A DNA stretch of 64,000 bases from Pirellula sp. Its GTDB lineage: Bacteria; Planctomycetota; Planctomycetia; Pirellulales; PNKZ01. A program made the translations under genes and the position numbers. The notes under the pieces were generated by a model. That model was given only the letters and a program-made list of their open reading frames with translations, searched no databases and had not been told where the DNA came from. This document shows, piece by piece, positions 6,111-15,607 of the stretch. The stretch covers positions 1 to 64,000 of the forward strand of contig PNKZ01000023.1 of assembly GCA_013822735.1 (NCBI GenBank). Reading direction: 5' to 3'. Position 1 is the stretch's first letter. The number at the start of each line of letters is the position of its first letter.

Positions 6111-9014
6111 ATGGCTGCCATGAGTCGTGATCCTGACGCCCTGCCGAGTCGTTATGTCGTCGGCATCGATTTGGGGACGACGAATTCGGCGCTGGCGTAC
6201 ATCGATACGGAAGCCCCGTCGGGCGGCGTACAAAACTTAGCCGTGCAAACGCTGGCCGTGCCGCAAATTGTGGCGCCCGGCGTGATCGAGCCGCGCGAGA
6301 CGTTGCCGTCGTTTCACTATGCGCCGGCCGCCGGAGAGTTTGTGCCGGGCGCACTGCGCTTGCCGTGGGAGTCGGCCGAGCACGACTACTGCGTCGGCGT
6401 GTTTGCTCGCGACCATGGGGAAACGGTGCCGGGCCGGTTGATCGCTTCGGCGAAGAGCTGGCTTTGCCATAGCGGCGTTGATCGGATGGCCGAGCTCTTG
6501 CCGTGGCATGGTGCCGCGGACGTGCCGAAGCTGTCGCCGGTCGACGTCGGGGCCCGGTATCTCGAACACTTTCGCCGCACGTGGAACCATCGCTTTCCAC
6601 AACATCCGCTGGAGCGGCAGGAGCTCGTCGTTACGCTGCCGGCTTCGTTCGACGAAGTGGCGCGCGAGCTCACGGTGCGCAGCGCGAAAGCCGCCGGGCT
6701 CGAACGCTTGGTGCTGTTGGAAGAACCGCAGGCCGCGTTCTATGCCTGGATCGCGGCGCATCCGCAGGAGTGGCAGCAGGCCGTGCAGCCTGGGCAGAAG
6801 ATTCTCATCTGCGATATCGGCGGCGGCACGAGCGACTTCACGCTCTTGCGCGTGCGCGCGGGGAGCGACGGCCGCGTGCAGTTTCACCGCGTGGCGGTCG
6901 GCGAGCATTTGATCTTGGGGGGCGACAATCTTGACCTGGCGCTCGCACATCACATCGAGCGCAAGCTCACGGGCGACGGTAACCTCGAGCCGCGCACGTG
7001 GGCCGTGCTCATGAGGAGCTGCCGGAAGATCAAAGAGACGCTGCTCGGGCCCAGCCCGCCGGAGCGGATCACCGTGAACTTGCCGGGGGGCGGCTCACGC
7101 ATGATCGGCGGCTCGCGCAGCCTGGAACTCGCGACGGCCGAGGCGCAGCAGATTCTGATCGACGGCTTTTTGCCGAATGCGGCGCTCGACGACCGCCCGC
7201 AAACCCGCCGCAGCGGCTTTCAGGAATTCGGACTGCCGTTCGCTCCGGACGCCGGGATAACTCGCTATCTTGCCCAGTTTCTCACGGCGCATCGCCACGT
7301 GGCGACGGACGACGCACGAGCTGACGCATATCAGGATCCGGCCCGTCCGGACGTCGTGCTTTTCAACGGCGGGTTCTTTGAGTCGACGCTGCTCCGCGAA
7401 CGGTTGCTCGAGGTGCTCGGCGGTTGGTTCACTCCCAAGGGCGGGCCTCGGTGGCGGCCGCAAGTGCTCGAGAACGACCGGCTCGACTTGGCCGTGGCGC
7501 GCGGAGCCGCGTACTACGGGCTGGTCCGCCGCGGCCAAGGCGTGCGCATCGCGGCAGGCCTGGCGAGGTCGTACTACGTGGGCGTGGGACCGGTCGCCCT
7601 CGGCGAAGGTGCGGCCCCCGTCGAGGCGGCGGTTTGCTTACTCTCGGCGGGCGTGGAAGAGGGACGAGGCTTCGATCTCGAAGGGCGTACGTTCGAGCTG
7701 CGGATACGCGAGCCGGTCGAGTTTCCGCTGTACTACTCCAGCACGCGCCTGACCGATCCGATCGGCTCGCTCGTGCCGGTCGACCCTTTGCAGATGACCG
7801 CCCTGCCGCCGATTCGCACGGTGCTGCAGACTTCGAAGAAGGGACAGGCAGAGACGATTCATGTCGCCCTGCATGCGAAGCTGACGGAGATCGGCACACT
7901 GGAGCTTTGGTGCACTCCGGCGGCGACCGAAGGTGCGAAGGCGTCGACGGCCGTGCAGTGGCGGCTGCAGTTCGACATTCGCTCGGCCGTGCAGACCGAT
8001 CGTTCGGCGCATGGTGGAGCCGGCGAAAGCGGCGGCGTGGTAGATGCGGCGGCGGCGGAGCAGGCACGGGAGCAGATCCGCCGCACGTTCGCCGGAGTCG
8101 ACGCCGCGCACAAGCCGGAGTCGCTCATCAAGCGCCTGGAGGGGGCTTTGGAAGGCCGCCGGTCGGAATGGCCGGTAACGCTGCTACGCGAGCTGTGGCA
8201 AGAACTGCTCGACCAGGAACAAGGCCGGCGGCTTTCGGAGGAACATGAAGCCCGCTGGCTGTGGCTTACCGGCTTTTCGCTCCGGCCAGGGTACGGCTTG
8301 GCCGTGGACGATTGGCGAACCGCGCAGACCTGGAAACTTCTGCAGGCTAAGCGGTATTTCCATGGGCCGCGCGTCCGCGTGGAGTGGCTGATTCTCTGGC
8401 GGCGCATCGCGGGCGGTCTGACGGCGGGCCAACAGCGGGCCTTAGCCGAACCGCTGGTTGCGCCACTGCGGGCCTATTTGCTGTCGCTGCGCAGTGCCAA
8501 GCCGGGCGGTGCGCGCAAGCCAGACTTCGGACTCGCGGGCCACGAAACGGCCGAGGCTTGGCGACTCCTCGGGTCGCTGGAATTGCTCGACGTGACGCTG
8601 AAGGAAGAGATCGCCGCGGCGGCGCTGGCGATTGCGGCCAAGGAGAAGACCCCGGCCGTGCAGGACGCGCTGGTCTGGACGGTCGGGCGCATCGGAAGTC
8701 GGCAGCCGATGTATGGACCTTTGAATACGGTCGTGCCGCGCGAATCGGCGGCCGCTTGGACGTCGGCCATCGCGAAACTCGCCGGCGGCGAACAGACCGC
8801 GGCGTTTGCGATGATGCAACTTACGCGAAAGACCGGCGACCGGCATCGCGACGTCGACGAACACGCACGGCAAACGACAATCCGCAATCTGCGCGAGATG
8901 AACGCCGCGCCGCATCTGATCGAGTTGGTCGCCGAAGGCGGTACGCTGGCGGGTGAGGAGCAGGGACGCATGTTCGGCGAAAGCTTGCCGCAAGGGCTGC
9001 GCCTGGCGCAATAA
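6111..9014 (+). CDS. Atypical Hsp70-family ATPase with C-terminal DUF3731-like region
   Basis: A 967-residue protein. The N-terminal ~630 residues are a paralogue of the preceding Hsp70: GIDLGTTNS at 18-26, LICDIGGGTSDFTLL at 232-246, LGGDNLDLALAHH, and VLFNGGFF near residue 415. Beyond that lies a ~300-residue helical region (about 660-960, with LLRELWQELLD and WLWLTGFSLRPGYG) that corresponds to the DUF3731 extension found in some Hsp70-like proteins. No DnaK-type substrate-binding sandwich is recognised. The start may be this ATG or the one three codons later. The role is unknown; together with the DUF2760 gene it forms a three-gene module. Confidence 0.88.
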   Translation: MAAMSRDPDALPSRYVVGIDLGTTNSALAYIDTEAPSGGVQNLAVQTLAVPQIVAPGVIEPRETLPSFHYAPAAGEFVPGALRLPWESAEHDYCVGVFARDHGETVPGRLIASAKSWLCHSGVDRMAELLPWHGAADVPKLSPVDVGARYLEHFRRTWNHRFPQHPLERQELVVTLPASFDEVARELTVRSAKAAGLERLVLLEEPQAAFYAWIAAHPQEWQQAVQPGQKILICDIGGGTSDFTLLRVRAGSDGRVQFHRVAVGEHLILGGDNLDLALAHHIERKLTGDGNLEPRTWAVLMRSCRKIKETLLGPSPPERITVNLPGGGSRMIGGSRSLELATAEAQQILIDGFLPNAALDDRPQTRRSGFQEFGLPFAPDAGITRYLAQFLTAHRHVATDDARADAYQDPARPDVVLFNGGFFESTLLRERLLEVLGGWFTPKGGPRWRPQVLENDRLDLAVARGAAYYGLVRRGQGVRIAAGLARSYYVGVGPVALGEGAAPVEAAVCLLSAGVEEGRGFDLEGRTFELRIREPVEFPLYYSSTRLTDPIGSLVPVDPLQMTALPPIRTVLQTSKKGQAETIHVALHAKLTEIGTLELWCTPAATEGAKASTAVQWRLQFDIRSAVQTDRSAHGGAGESGGVVDAAAAEQAREQIRRTFAGVDAAHKPESLIKRLEGALEGRRSEWPVTLLRELWQELLDQEQGRRLSEEHEARWLWLTGFSLRPGYGLAVDDWRTAQTWKLLQAKRYFHGPRVRVEWLILWRRIAGGLTAGQQRALAEPLVAPLRAYLLSLRSAKPGGARKPDFGLAGHETAEAWRLLGSLELLDVTLKEEIAAAALAIAAKEKTPAVQDALVWTVGRIGSRQPMYGPLNTVVPRESAAAWTSAIAKLAGGEQTAAFAMMQLTRKTGDRHRDVDEHARQTTIRNLREMNAAPHLIELVAEGGTLAGEEQGRMFGESLPQGLRLAQ

Positions 9015-9036
9015 ACGACGGCGGACTCGCGGTCGA

Positions 9037-11103
9037 CTACGCAACGACCAAGTCCGCGGCAGGGGGCGGCATCGGGCAATCGAGCGCGTCGGAAACCGTG
9101 CGGAGTAGCTCCGCTTCGTCGATGGTGAGTCGCCCGTCGTTGCCGATGGTTTCCGCGCAAGCCATGAGGACCTGCTGCTTTACCGAACCCGCGGAGGCCG
9201 CGAGTTCGACAAGGGCATCGTCGAGGGCCGAGTAGCCGGTTTGCTCGACGTCGAGCAGCGCAAAGGCGCCGTTCAGTCCTAGCTTTGCGGCTCCGGCGGT
9301 GAATGCTTGCGAGGCCTGGGACTCTTGGTCCGCATTTCCCACGCGCGCCAAGGCCGATAAGACGACCCGCAACGGCATGGCGACCGAGGCGAGTTCGTTA
9401 TGGCAGACGTTCACCGGACGGCTCGGCCGGAAGAACGCTACAAGATGTTTGAAGATGATTCGCTGCAAGCAGTATTCAAACAGGCTCACTTTGCGATCGG
9501 CGCGGATCAAGGCGACCACTGTTTGGCGAAATTGTTCAAACTCGCCGGGCGAGAGTTGCCGCAGCGCCGACATGGCGAGTTGCGCGAGGGGCAAACGTGC
9601 GGCAGGCCCGAGCGCGGTGGTCTGCGCGATCAGTTCTCGAACGCGCTCCGACGTCTCGCGGCCGAGCGATCTGGCGAGCATCTGCAGGCCGGGCTCGTCG
9701 TCCGTCGGGTCGGCCTCAAGGAGCAAGGCATAGATAACGCCTGCTGCGCCTGGAGGTTTGTGAATGGCGTCGGCGAGCGATTCGGGCAGTTGATCGATGA
9801 GCGCTGCGGCGTAGTCGAAGTGACGCAGTTTTGGCGCGCCCACATCCGCGACGGCCTGGGCGGCGGTGACTTGCGGCCCGTTTGTCGCCGATGCTTCGCC
9901 GGCTAACGCCGCCGCACCGACGACGGCGCCGATCGGCCCGCGTCCCATGTTGCCGAGTACGGGAAACGGAAAAACGCCCCCTGCTCCGGGCTTGGCGGTC
10001 TTGGACTCGGCCGCCTTCGATTCCTCGTCAGGCGACGGCCACGGCAAACGTTCCGCGGAGAAGTCGCCGTCGAAGGTCGGCTCAATACGGCGGACGCGGT
10101 CGATCAGCGGCGGGTGGGTCGCCAACAACGAGAGGAAGCTCGCTTTCATCCCGTTGCCGAAGTACATGTGGCTTGCTTGCTCCGCCTGGCTGTTCTTGAT
10201 GCGCGAGCCGACGGCGCCGAGTTTCTTCAGAGCTCCGCCGATCCCGCCGGGATTGCGCGTGTATTGCACGGCGGATGCGTCGGCCAAGTATTCGCGCTGC
10301 CGCGAGACCGCACTCTTGATTAGGTGCCCGAAGAAGACGCCGATGTAGCCGATGACGTACAGGCCGAGGCCGATGAGGAATATGGCGAGCAGGATCCCGC
10401 CGCCGTCGTTTTTCTTGTTGTCGCTCGAGCTACTCGACGAACTGCGAGGGCGCGTTTCCATCAGCATGCGCATGACGACGTAGCCGATCATGCTCAGCAG
10501 CAAAATGCCGTGCAACAGGCCGATCAACCTGATATTCAGCCGCATGTCGCCGTTAAGAATGTGGCTGAATTCGTGCGCGATGACCCCTTGGAGTTCATCG
10601 CGCGTCAAAGAATTCACGGCGCCGCGCGTCACGCCGATGACGGCGTCCGTCGTCGTAAAGCCCGCGGCGAAAGCGTTGATCTCCGTTTCCGACTCCAGGA
10701 TATAGACGGCGGGAACCGGCACGCCTGAAGCGAGCGCCATTTCTTCCACGACATTGAGCAGTCGGCGTTCGCGCCAATCGTGCGTCGCGGAGGCAAGCAG
10801 ACGCCCGCCCAGTGTCTCCGCAACATTTTTCCCTCCCCCGGAGAGCGTGGCGGTGCGATAAAGACTGCCGGCGAGAATAGTGGTTCCGACACAGACTGCC
10901 ACGGCGGCGAGCAGGGCCGGATTCCAGAGCGTCTGCAAGTCGATGGGCCGGCCGTCACCGGAATCGCCGGCAAGCAACAGCACGCCGGCGACGACGAGGT
11001 AAACCGCCGCCACGATGGCAACCACCGCGCCTGCAAACAGGAAGATGAGGCGGCCTGACTTTCGCCGGGCGTCATCTTGATGTTGAAAGAAGTCCATCGC
11101 CAC
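9037..11103 (-). CDS. Membrane-bound M48-family zinc metalloprotease with C-terminal extension
   Basis: A 688-residue integral membrane protein of the HtpX/Ste24 M48 family. The zinc motif HEFSH is at residues 177-181, and the third ligand is probably Glu271 in REYLADAS. Membrane segments are predicted at ~18-45, 62-82, 192-212 and 237-262, with a Ser-rich loop (~220-228). After residue ~330 there is a ~350-residue extension absent from HtpX. Its end (IRADRKVSLFEY; NDGRLTIDEAELL) resembles the helical TerB-like fold. The gene starts 3 bp after the lemA stop, so the two form an operon; lemA-M48 pairs are common and suggest LemA helps or is processed by the protease. It runs convergently into the Hsp70 gene, 22 bp apart. 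Confidence 0.9.
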   Translation of the reverse strand: MAMDFFQHQDDARRKSGRLIFLFAGAVVAIVAAVYLVVAGVLLLAGDSGDGRPIDLQTLWNPALLAAVAVCVGTTILAGSLYRTATLSGGGKNVAETLGGRLLASATHDWRERRLLNVVEEMALASGVPVPAVYILESETEINAFAAGFTTTDAVIGVTRGAVNSLTRDELQGVIAHEFSHILNGDMRLNIRLIGLLHGILLLSMIGYVVMRMLMETRPRSSSSSSSDNKKNDGGGILLAIFLIGLGLYVIGYIGVFFGHLIKSAVSRQREYLADASAVQYTRNPGGIGGALKKLGAVGSRIKNSQAEQASHMYFGNGMKASFLSLLATHPPLIDRVRRIEPTFDGDFSAERLPWPSPDEESKAAESKTAKPGAGGVFPFPVLGNMGRGPIGAVVGAAALAGEASATNGPQVTAAQAVADVGAPKLRHFDYAAALIDQLPESLADAIHKPPGAAGVIYALLLEADPTDDEPGLQMLARSLGRETSERVRELIAQTTALGPAARLPLAQLAMSALRQLSPGEFEQFRQTVVALIRADRKVSLFEYCLQRIIFKHLVAFFRPSRPVNVCHNELASVAMPLRVVLSALARVGNADQESQASQAFTAGAAKLGLNGAFALLDVEQTGYSALDDALVELAASAGSVKQQVLMACAETIGNDGRLTIDEAELLRTVSDALDCPMPPPAADLVVA

Positions 11104-11106
11104 GGC

Positions 11107-11724
11107 TTAGAACGAAACCTTGGGCGCTTCGCGCTCGGTCGGGTTCTCGATCTCAAACAACTTGGCCTCGGTGAAGCCGGAAAATCCGGCGACGATGACA
11201 TTCGGGAACGTTTCGCGGCTGGTGTTGTAGGCCATTACCGCGTCGTTGTAACCCTGGCGCGAGAATGCCACCTTGTTTTCCGTGGAGGTAAGTTCTTCCT
11301 GAAGTTGCAACATGTTCGTGTTGGCCTTCAGGTCCGGGTACGCTTCGGCGACGGCAAAAAGCCTCGTCAACGTACCAGTGAGCTGAGCTTCAGCGGAAGC
11401 AAGGCCTTGCATGGCCGATGGATCGCCGGGTGAAGCGGCGGCGCGCTGGCCGGCGGTTGCCGCTTGATTGCGCGCCGCGATGACGGCTTCCAGCGTTTCC
11501 TTCTCATGCTTCATGTAACCCTTGGCCACTTCGACGAGATTGGGGATCAAGTCGTTGCGGCGCTTCAACTGCACGTCGATCTGTGCGAAAGCGTTCTTGT
11601 AGCGGTTGCGAAGGCTGACCAGCGTGTTGTAGATGCCGATGAAGTAGAACAAAACCAAAACGGCAAAGCCGGCGACGGCCAATAAGGCGATCATGCCGGT
11701 CGAAAGGTCGGCGAACAGCGACAT
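11107..11724 (-). CDS. lemA: LemA family protein
   Basis: A 205-residue protein with one N-terminal membrane segment (~10-28, IALLAVAGFAVLVLFYFIGIYN), followed by the helical LemA domain with the signature LRNRYKNAFAQIDVQLKRR and DLIPNLVEVAKGY. The frame is open for more than 100 codons upstream. The start at 11724 is chosen because an AGGAG lies about 9 bases before it, the length then fits the family, and the upstream extension would run across the kinase promoter. LemA proteins are membrane-anchored and of poorly defined function, often paired with M48 proteases as here. Confidence 0.92.
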   Translation of the reverse strand: MSLFADLSTGMIALLAVAGFAVLVLFYFIGIYNTLVSLRNRYKNAFAQIDVQLKRRNDLIPNLVEVAKGYMKHEKETLEAVIAARNQAATAGQRAAASPGDPSAMQGLASAEAQLTGTLTRLFAVAEAYPDLKANTNMLQLQEELTSTENKVAFSRQGYNDAVMAYNTSRETFPNVIVAGFSGFTEAKLFEIENPTEREAPKVSF

Positions 11725-11875
11725 CGATCTCGTCTCCTGGTAAGGTTTGCTCGGCGGCAAGCTGCGGAACGGCGCGCGCCGGGCCGTCTTGCGGCCAATG
11801 TACCGTGGCACTCGTCGACTGTATAGAATACGCGGAAAGTCGCTGCGGCGTGCATACTTTTCGAGGTTTTCTCCT

Positions 11876-14800
11876 ATGGCCGGTCTCGACCATGATCGCA
11901 ACGTTCTGTTCGGCGTTCTGGCCTGGCAAGCCGGATTGGTCGAACGGGGCGCATTGTTGGAGGCGATGTACGACTGCACGATCGGTAAGTGTCGCGACCT
12001 GCCGGCCGCGCTCACCGCCCGCGGTATGCTCGGCGACGCCGACATCCGATGGTTGGAAGACGCCATGCAACGCCACGTGCATGGACATGCAGACGACGCG
12101 AAGCGAACTCTCGCGAGCCTCGATGAGGTGGATTCGCTGAAGAAAGAGCTCGAAGGTGCCGCCGGCGTCGATCAGATGACGACGCTTGCCGCGTCTAATG
12201 AAATCGACCCGCGCGCTCAAACCGTTGCCGCGCAGAAAACAATCGATCAACAACCCGAGCTGGGATTCGAGTTAGGACCGAAGTCGGCCGGACAATCCGA
12301 CAGTTCCCCGGTCGACTCGGGGTCGGATCGCCACGCGCGGTTTCGCGTAGTGCGCTCGCATGCGCGCGGCGGATTGGGTGAGGTCTTCGTGGCCGTCGAC
12401 ACGGAACTACGCCGCGACGTGGCGCTCAAGCAGATCTTGCCCAAACAGGCGACCAACGAAACGAGCCGAGCGAGGTTTTTGCTGGAGGCGGAAATCACCG
12501 GCAATCTTGAGCACCCGGGCGTTGTGCCGGTGTACGCGTTAGGAAGCCAAGCCGACGGATGTCCCTATTACGCCATGCGCTTCATTCGAGGCGAGAGCCT
12601 AGAAGATGCGATTCAAAGTCTGCACAGCGAGGCACATTGGGACGCCGGTGGTGAGAAAGCTTTAGAGTTGCGCGACGTGTTGGGCCGTTTCATCGCCGTG
12701 TGCAATACGATGGAATACGCGCATAGTCGCGGCATCATCCATCGCGACATCAAGCCCGAAAACATCATGCTCGGGCGTTATGGCGAAACGCTGGTCGTCG
12801 ATTGGGGGCTGGCACGGCCGTATCGCAATATTGATTCCGCCTTAGATTCCGAGCAAGAGCTTGCCGATTTGGCCGGTGAGCCGCAAGTGTCGCAATCGAC
12901 GGCGCGACCGACCGTGATGGGGTCGGTCGTCGGAACCCCGCAATTCATGAGTCCCGAGCAGGCCTTGGGACGACTCGACCTCATGGGACCGACGTCGGAC
13001 GTTTACAGTTTGGGAGCGACCCTCTACGCGTTGCTCACCGACCAGCCGCCGTTCACCTCGCCGGATGTTCGGCGAGTGCTGCAGGACGTTCAGCAGGGCA
13101 CTTTCTTGGCTCCGCGACAGGTGCGACCAGACGTTCCCGCGCCGTTGGAAGCGGTGTGCCTGAAGGCAATGAAACTGAAGCCGGAAGATCGCTATGCTTC
13201 GGCACGAGCGCTGGCGGCCGAAATCGAACGCTGGCTGGCGGACGAACCGGTAGCGGCCTACGGCGAAACGCTGTTCGAGCGAACGCAACGGTGGATGCGC
13301 CGCCACAAAACTTGGACTCAAGCTGCCGCCGTCGCCGTCATGGCGGTTGCCTGTGTTGCGGCGACGGCATATGTTCGCGAGGCATCGCTGCGCGCCGATT
13401 TGCAGACGGCATTGGAACACGAGGCTACGGCTCGTTCGGAGGCCGTCGCCGCTCGCAAGTCGGCGGAGGCGAATTCGCAACGGGCCGAACAGCAGAGCGC
13501 CTTGGCGCTTGCCACGTTGAAGACGGTGTTATTCGATATTCAGGTGCGCTTAAAGAATTTGCCGGCGACGCACTCGGTGCGCCTGAGCATGCTCGATAAG
13601 GTCGTCGACGGGTTGCAGCAGGTGACGCGGAGTCTGGATACCGCGCCGGAAGCGGATCTCAGTTTGGTTCGGGCACACCTCGACATCGGGGATATCTACT
13701 GGAACACGGGGACCGGCGACGGTTCCGGTGCGACGCAGCTTGCCGAAGAGCAATATCGTCGAGCGATGGAAATGGCAGAAAAACTTCGCACTGTTCCGGC
13801 GCAACGCGAACAGGCGGAAGCAGATTTGGCGGCCGCGTATCAGCGACTAGGCGACGTCGGCATGCAGCGCGGGCAGTGGACTGCAGGAGTGGAGTGGCTC
13901 AAAAAGTCGCTCGCATTGCGGGAAGAAATCGCGGCGAGGAAGCCGGCGGATCTAAAGGCCCGCAGCGATCTGGCCGCATCGATTCAGCGACTAGGGCTCG
14001 TACATCTATTGCAGGATGAGTTGCCGGAGGCGGAAAAGTTGTTTGCACGATTCCTCGAGTTGAGTCGGAGCTTGCAGGTCGCCGATCCTCAGAACGCCGA
14101 ATACTTGAGAAACCTGTCGGTTGCGGAAGAGCGCATGGGAGATGTGGCTCTACGAAAGGGGGACGTGAAGCAGGCGGAGCCGGCCTTTCGTGAAAGCCTG
14201 AAACTCCGTCGACGATTGATCGAGGACGATCCGGAGAATGCCGCCGCGCAACGAGATCTCTCCGTGACCCTGGATCGACTGGCCGATTTGGCACGCGGTC
14301 GCGGCGAAGCGGAGGCCGCCGACGCGCTACTGCAGGAGAGTCTTACTATCAGAAAACAACTGTACGAAGCCGATGCCGCCAACATGCAAACGCTTCGGGA
14401 TCTAAGCGTCTCGTATGCGATGCTTGGCGATGCCGCGCTGGAGCGCAATAAGACCCGCGAAGCGGCGGAGTACTTCCGCTTCTATTTGGAAATGGTGGAA
14501 CGGCTCACGCAAAGTGATCCCGGCAATGCGCAGTATCAACGGGATTTGGCCGCGGCCCACGATCGCGTGAGCCAAGTCGGCGTACGTCTCGGAAATTGGA
14601 AAGCGGCCTTGGCCTCGGGACGACGGCGAACGGAGATTTGGGCGGCGTTGGTGGATGCGGAGCCGACCAACGCCGATTACTTGCGCGAGCTTTCGACCGG
14701 ATATCGAGAATTGAGCGAGATTGAACTGCAAGTCGGTGAGTTGGGAGCGGTGCGTGCTACCAGCGAAGAATACCTGACGCTCGCGAGGAAACGCGCCGCT

Positions 14801-15601
14801 GCCAATCCCGGTGACGAGACGTTGGCGCGTGTGGTGGCGGATGCATGCTTTCGCGCAGCGACCTCGGCGATGGAACTGAACGATTTTGAATCCGCCAAGA
14901 AGCTCATTGACGAAGCCGTCAAAATTGCCGGCGGAATTGCACTTGCCGCTCCGCGAGACGCGGCGGCTTCGAATAACCTAGCCAACTTTGAAGGCGTCGC
15001 CTTGGAACTGGCCTGGAGGGCGCGCGATATTTCGTCGGCGACTGCCGCCGGTCGTAGTTTGCTTGGTCGCCTCAAGACCCTGCGCGACGCAGCGGAACCG
15101 TCGCAGCGACGTGCCTACGAACAGTGGATAAAGGAAGCGGAGGAACGAATGGCGCAACTAACCAAGGCGCGTGACGTCGTGGATTCGACAACCGATTCCG
15201 AAATGATCAAGCTGCCTGACGAAACGGAGTTGCTCGATTTTCGGGCGTCAGCTCTGATGAAGAAAGGGGACTTACCGTCCGCCAGAAAAGTTGCCGAGCA
15301 AATGGCCGCCGGAAGTGCAAAGTCCGGCGCTGCGCTTTGGGTCACGTCATTGCGTCTGGCCTCGATCTATCAAACTGCGCCCTCTGCAGAGCGCGAACAG
15401 GATGCCAAGCATTGCCTCGCGGCTCTTACGGAATGCTACGAGCTAGGCCTATTTCGAGCCCTCGAAGGAGCGACACGGCTCGAATACGGAACGCAGTTTC
15501 GCGAGCTTTTGCAACGAGCCGACTTTAAAACACTGCTCGACAAGATTCATGCCGACACGCGCCCGGCCGAAACTCTGCGAACGGGCAATGCGACGACCTA
15601 A
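11876..15601 (+). CDS. Membrane Ser/Thr protein kinase with C-terminal TPR-like tail
   Basis: A 1241-residue protein of the PknB-like type enlarged in planctomycetes. An N-terminal ~85-residue domain (LFGVLAWQAGLVERGALLEA) precedes the kinase at ~156-455: Gly-rich loop ARGGLGEV (163-170), Lys185, HRDIKPEN (289-296), and DWG (309-311) in place of DFG. One membrane segment (~482-500) follows, then a coiled coil (~503-545) and about 690 residues of repeated helical pairs such as LGDVGMQRGQWTAGVEWLKKSLALREE, typical of TPR arrays. The kinase would face the cytoplasm and the repeat tail the other side. The start at 11876 was preferred because the upstream residues are Arg-rich and unlike the family. 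It is divergent from lemA. Confidence 0.92.
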   Translation: MAGLDHDRNVLFGVLAWQAGLVERGALLEAMYDCTIGKCRDLPAALTARGMLGDADIRWLEDAMQRHVHGHADDAKRTLASLDEVDSLKKELEGAAGVDQMTTLAASNEIDPRAQTVAAQKTIDQQPELGFELGPKSAGQSDSSPVDSGSDRHARFRVVRSHARGGLGEVFVAVDTELRRDVALKQILPKQATNETSRARFLLEAEITGNLEHPGVVPVYALGSQADGCPYYAMRFIRGESLEDAIQSLHSEAHWDAGGEKALELRDVLGRFIAVCNTMEYAHSRGIIHRDIKPENIMLGRYGETLVVDWGLARPYRNIDSALDSEQELADLAGEPQVSQSTARPTVMGSVVGTPQFMSPEQALGRLDLMGPTSDVYSLGATLYALLTDQPPFTSPDVRRVLQDVQQGTFLAPRQVRPDVPAPLEAVCLKAMKLKPEDRYASARALAAEIERWLADEPVAAYGETLFERTQRWMRRHKTWTQAAAVAVMAVACVAATAYVREASLRADLQTALEHEATARSEAVAARKSAEANSQRAEQQSALALATLKTVLFDIQVRLKNLPATHSVRLSMLDKVVDGLQQVTRSLDTAPEADLSLVRAHLDIGDIYWNTGTGDGSGATQLAEEQYRRAMEMAEKLRTVPAQREQAEADLAAAYQRLGDVGMQRGQWTAGVEWLKKSLALREEIAARKPADLKARSDLAASIQRLGLVHLLQDELPEAEKLFARFLELSRSLQVADPQNAEYLRNLSVAEERMGDVALRKGDVKQAEPAFRESLKLRRRLIEDDPENAAAQRDLSVTLDRLADLARGRGEAEAADALLQESLTIRKQLYEADAANMQTLRDLSVSYAMLGDAALERNKTREAAEYFRFYLEMVERLTQSDPGNAQYQRDLAAAHDRVSQVGVRLGNWKAALASGRRRTEIWAALVDAEPTNADYLRELSTGYRELSEIELQVGELGAVRATSEEYLTLARKRAAANPGDETLARVVADACFRAATSAMELNDFESAKKLIDEAVKIAGGIALAAPRDAAASNNLANFEGVALELAWRARDISSATAAGRSLLGRLKTLRDAAEPSQRRAYEQWIKEAEERMAQLTKARDVVDSTTDSEMIKLPDETELLDFRASALMKKGDLPSARKVAEQMAAGSAKSGAALWVTSLRLASIYQTAPSAEREQDAKHCLAALTECYELGLFRALEGATRLEYGTQFRELLQRADFKTLLDKIHADTRPAETLRTGNATT

Positions 15602-15607
15602 CGTCGA

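Noticed and set aside
4302-6233. A 643-codon open frame on the minus strand
   Set aside because: It is antisense to the first Hsp70 gene, is rich in Arg and His with no recognisable domain, and reflects GC-rich third positions.
11725-12066. A 114-codon N-terminal extension of LemA
   Set aside because: No family similarity; it covers the divergent kinase promoter, and a good ribosome-binding site precedes the start at 11724.
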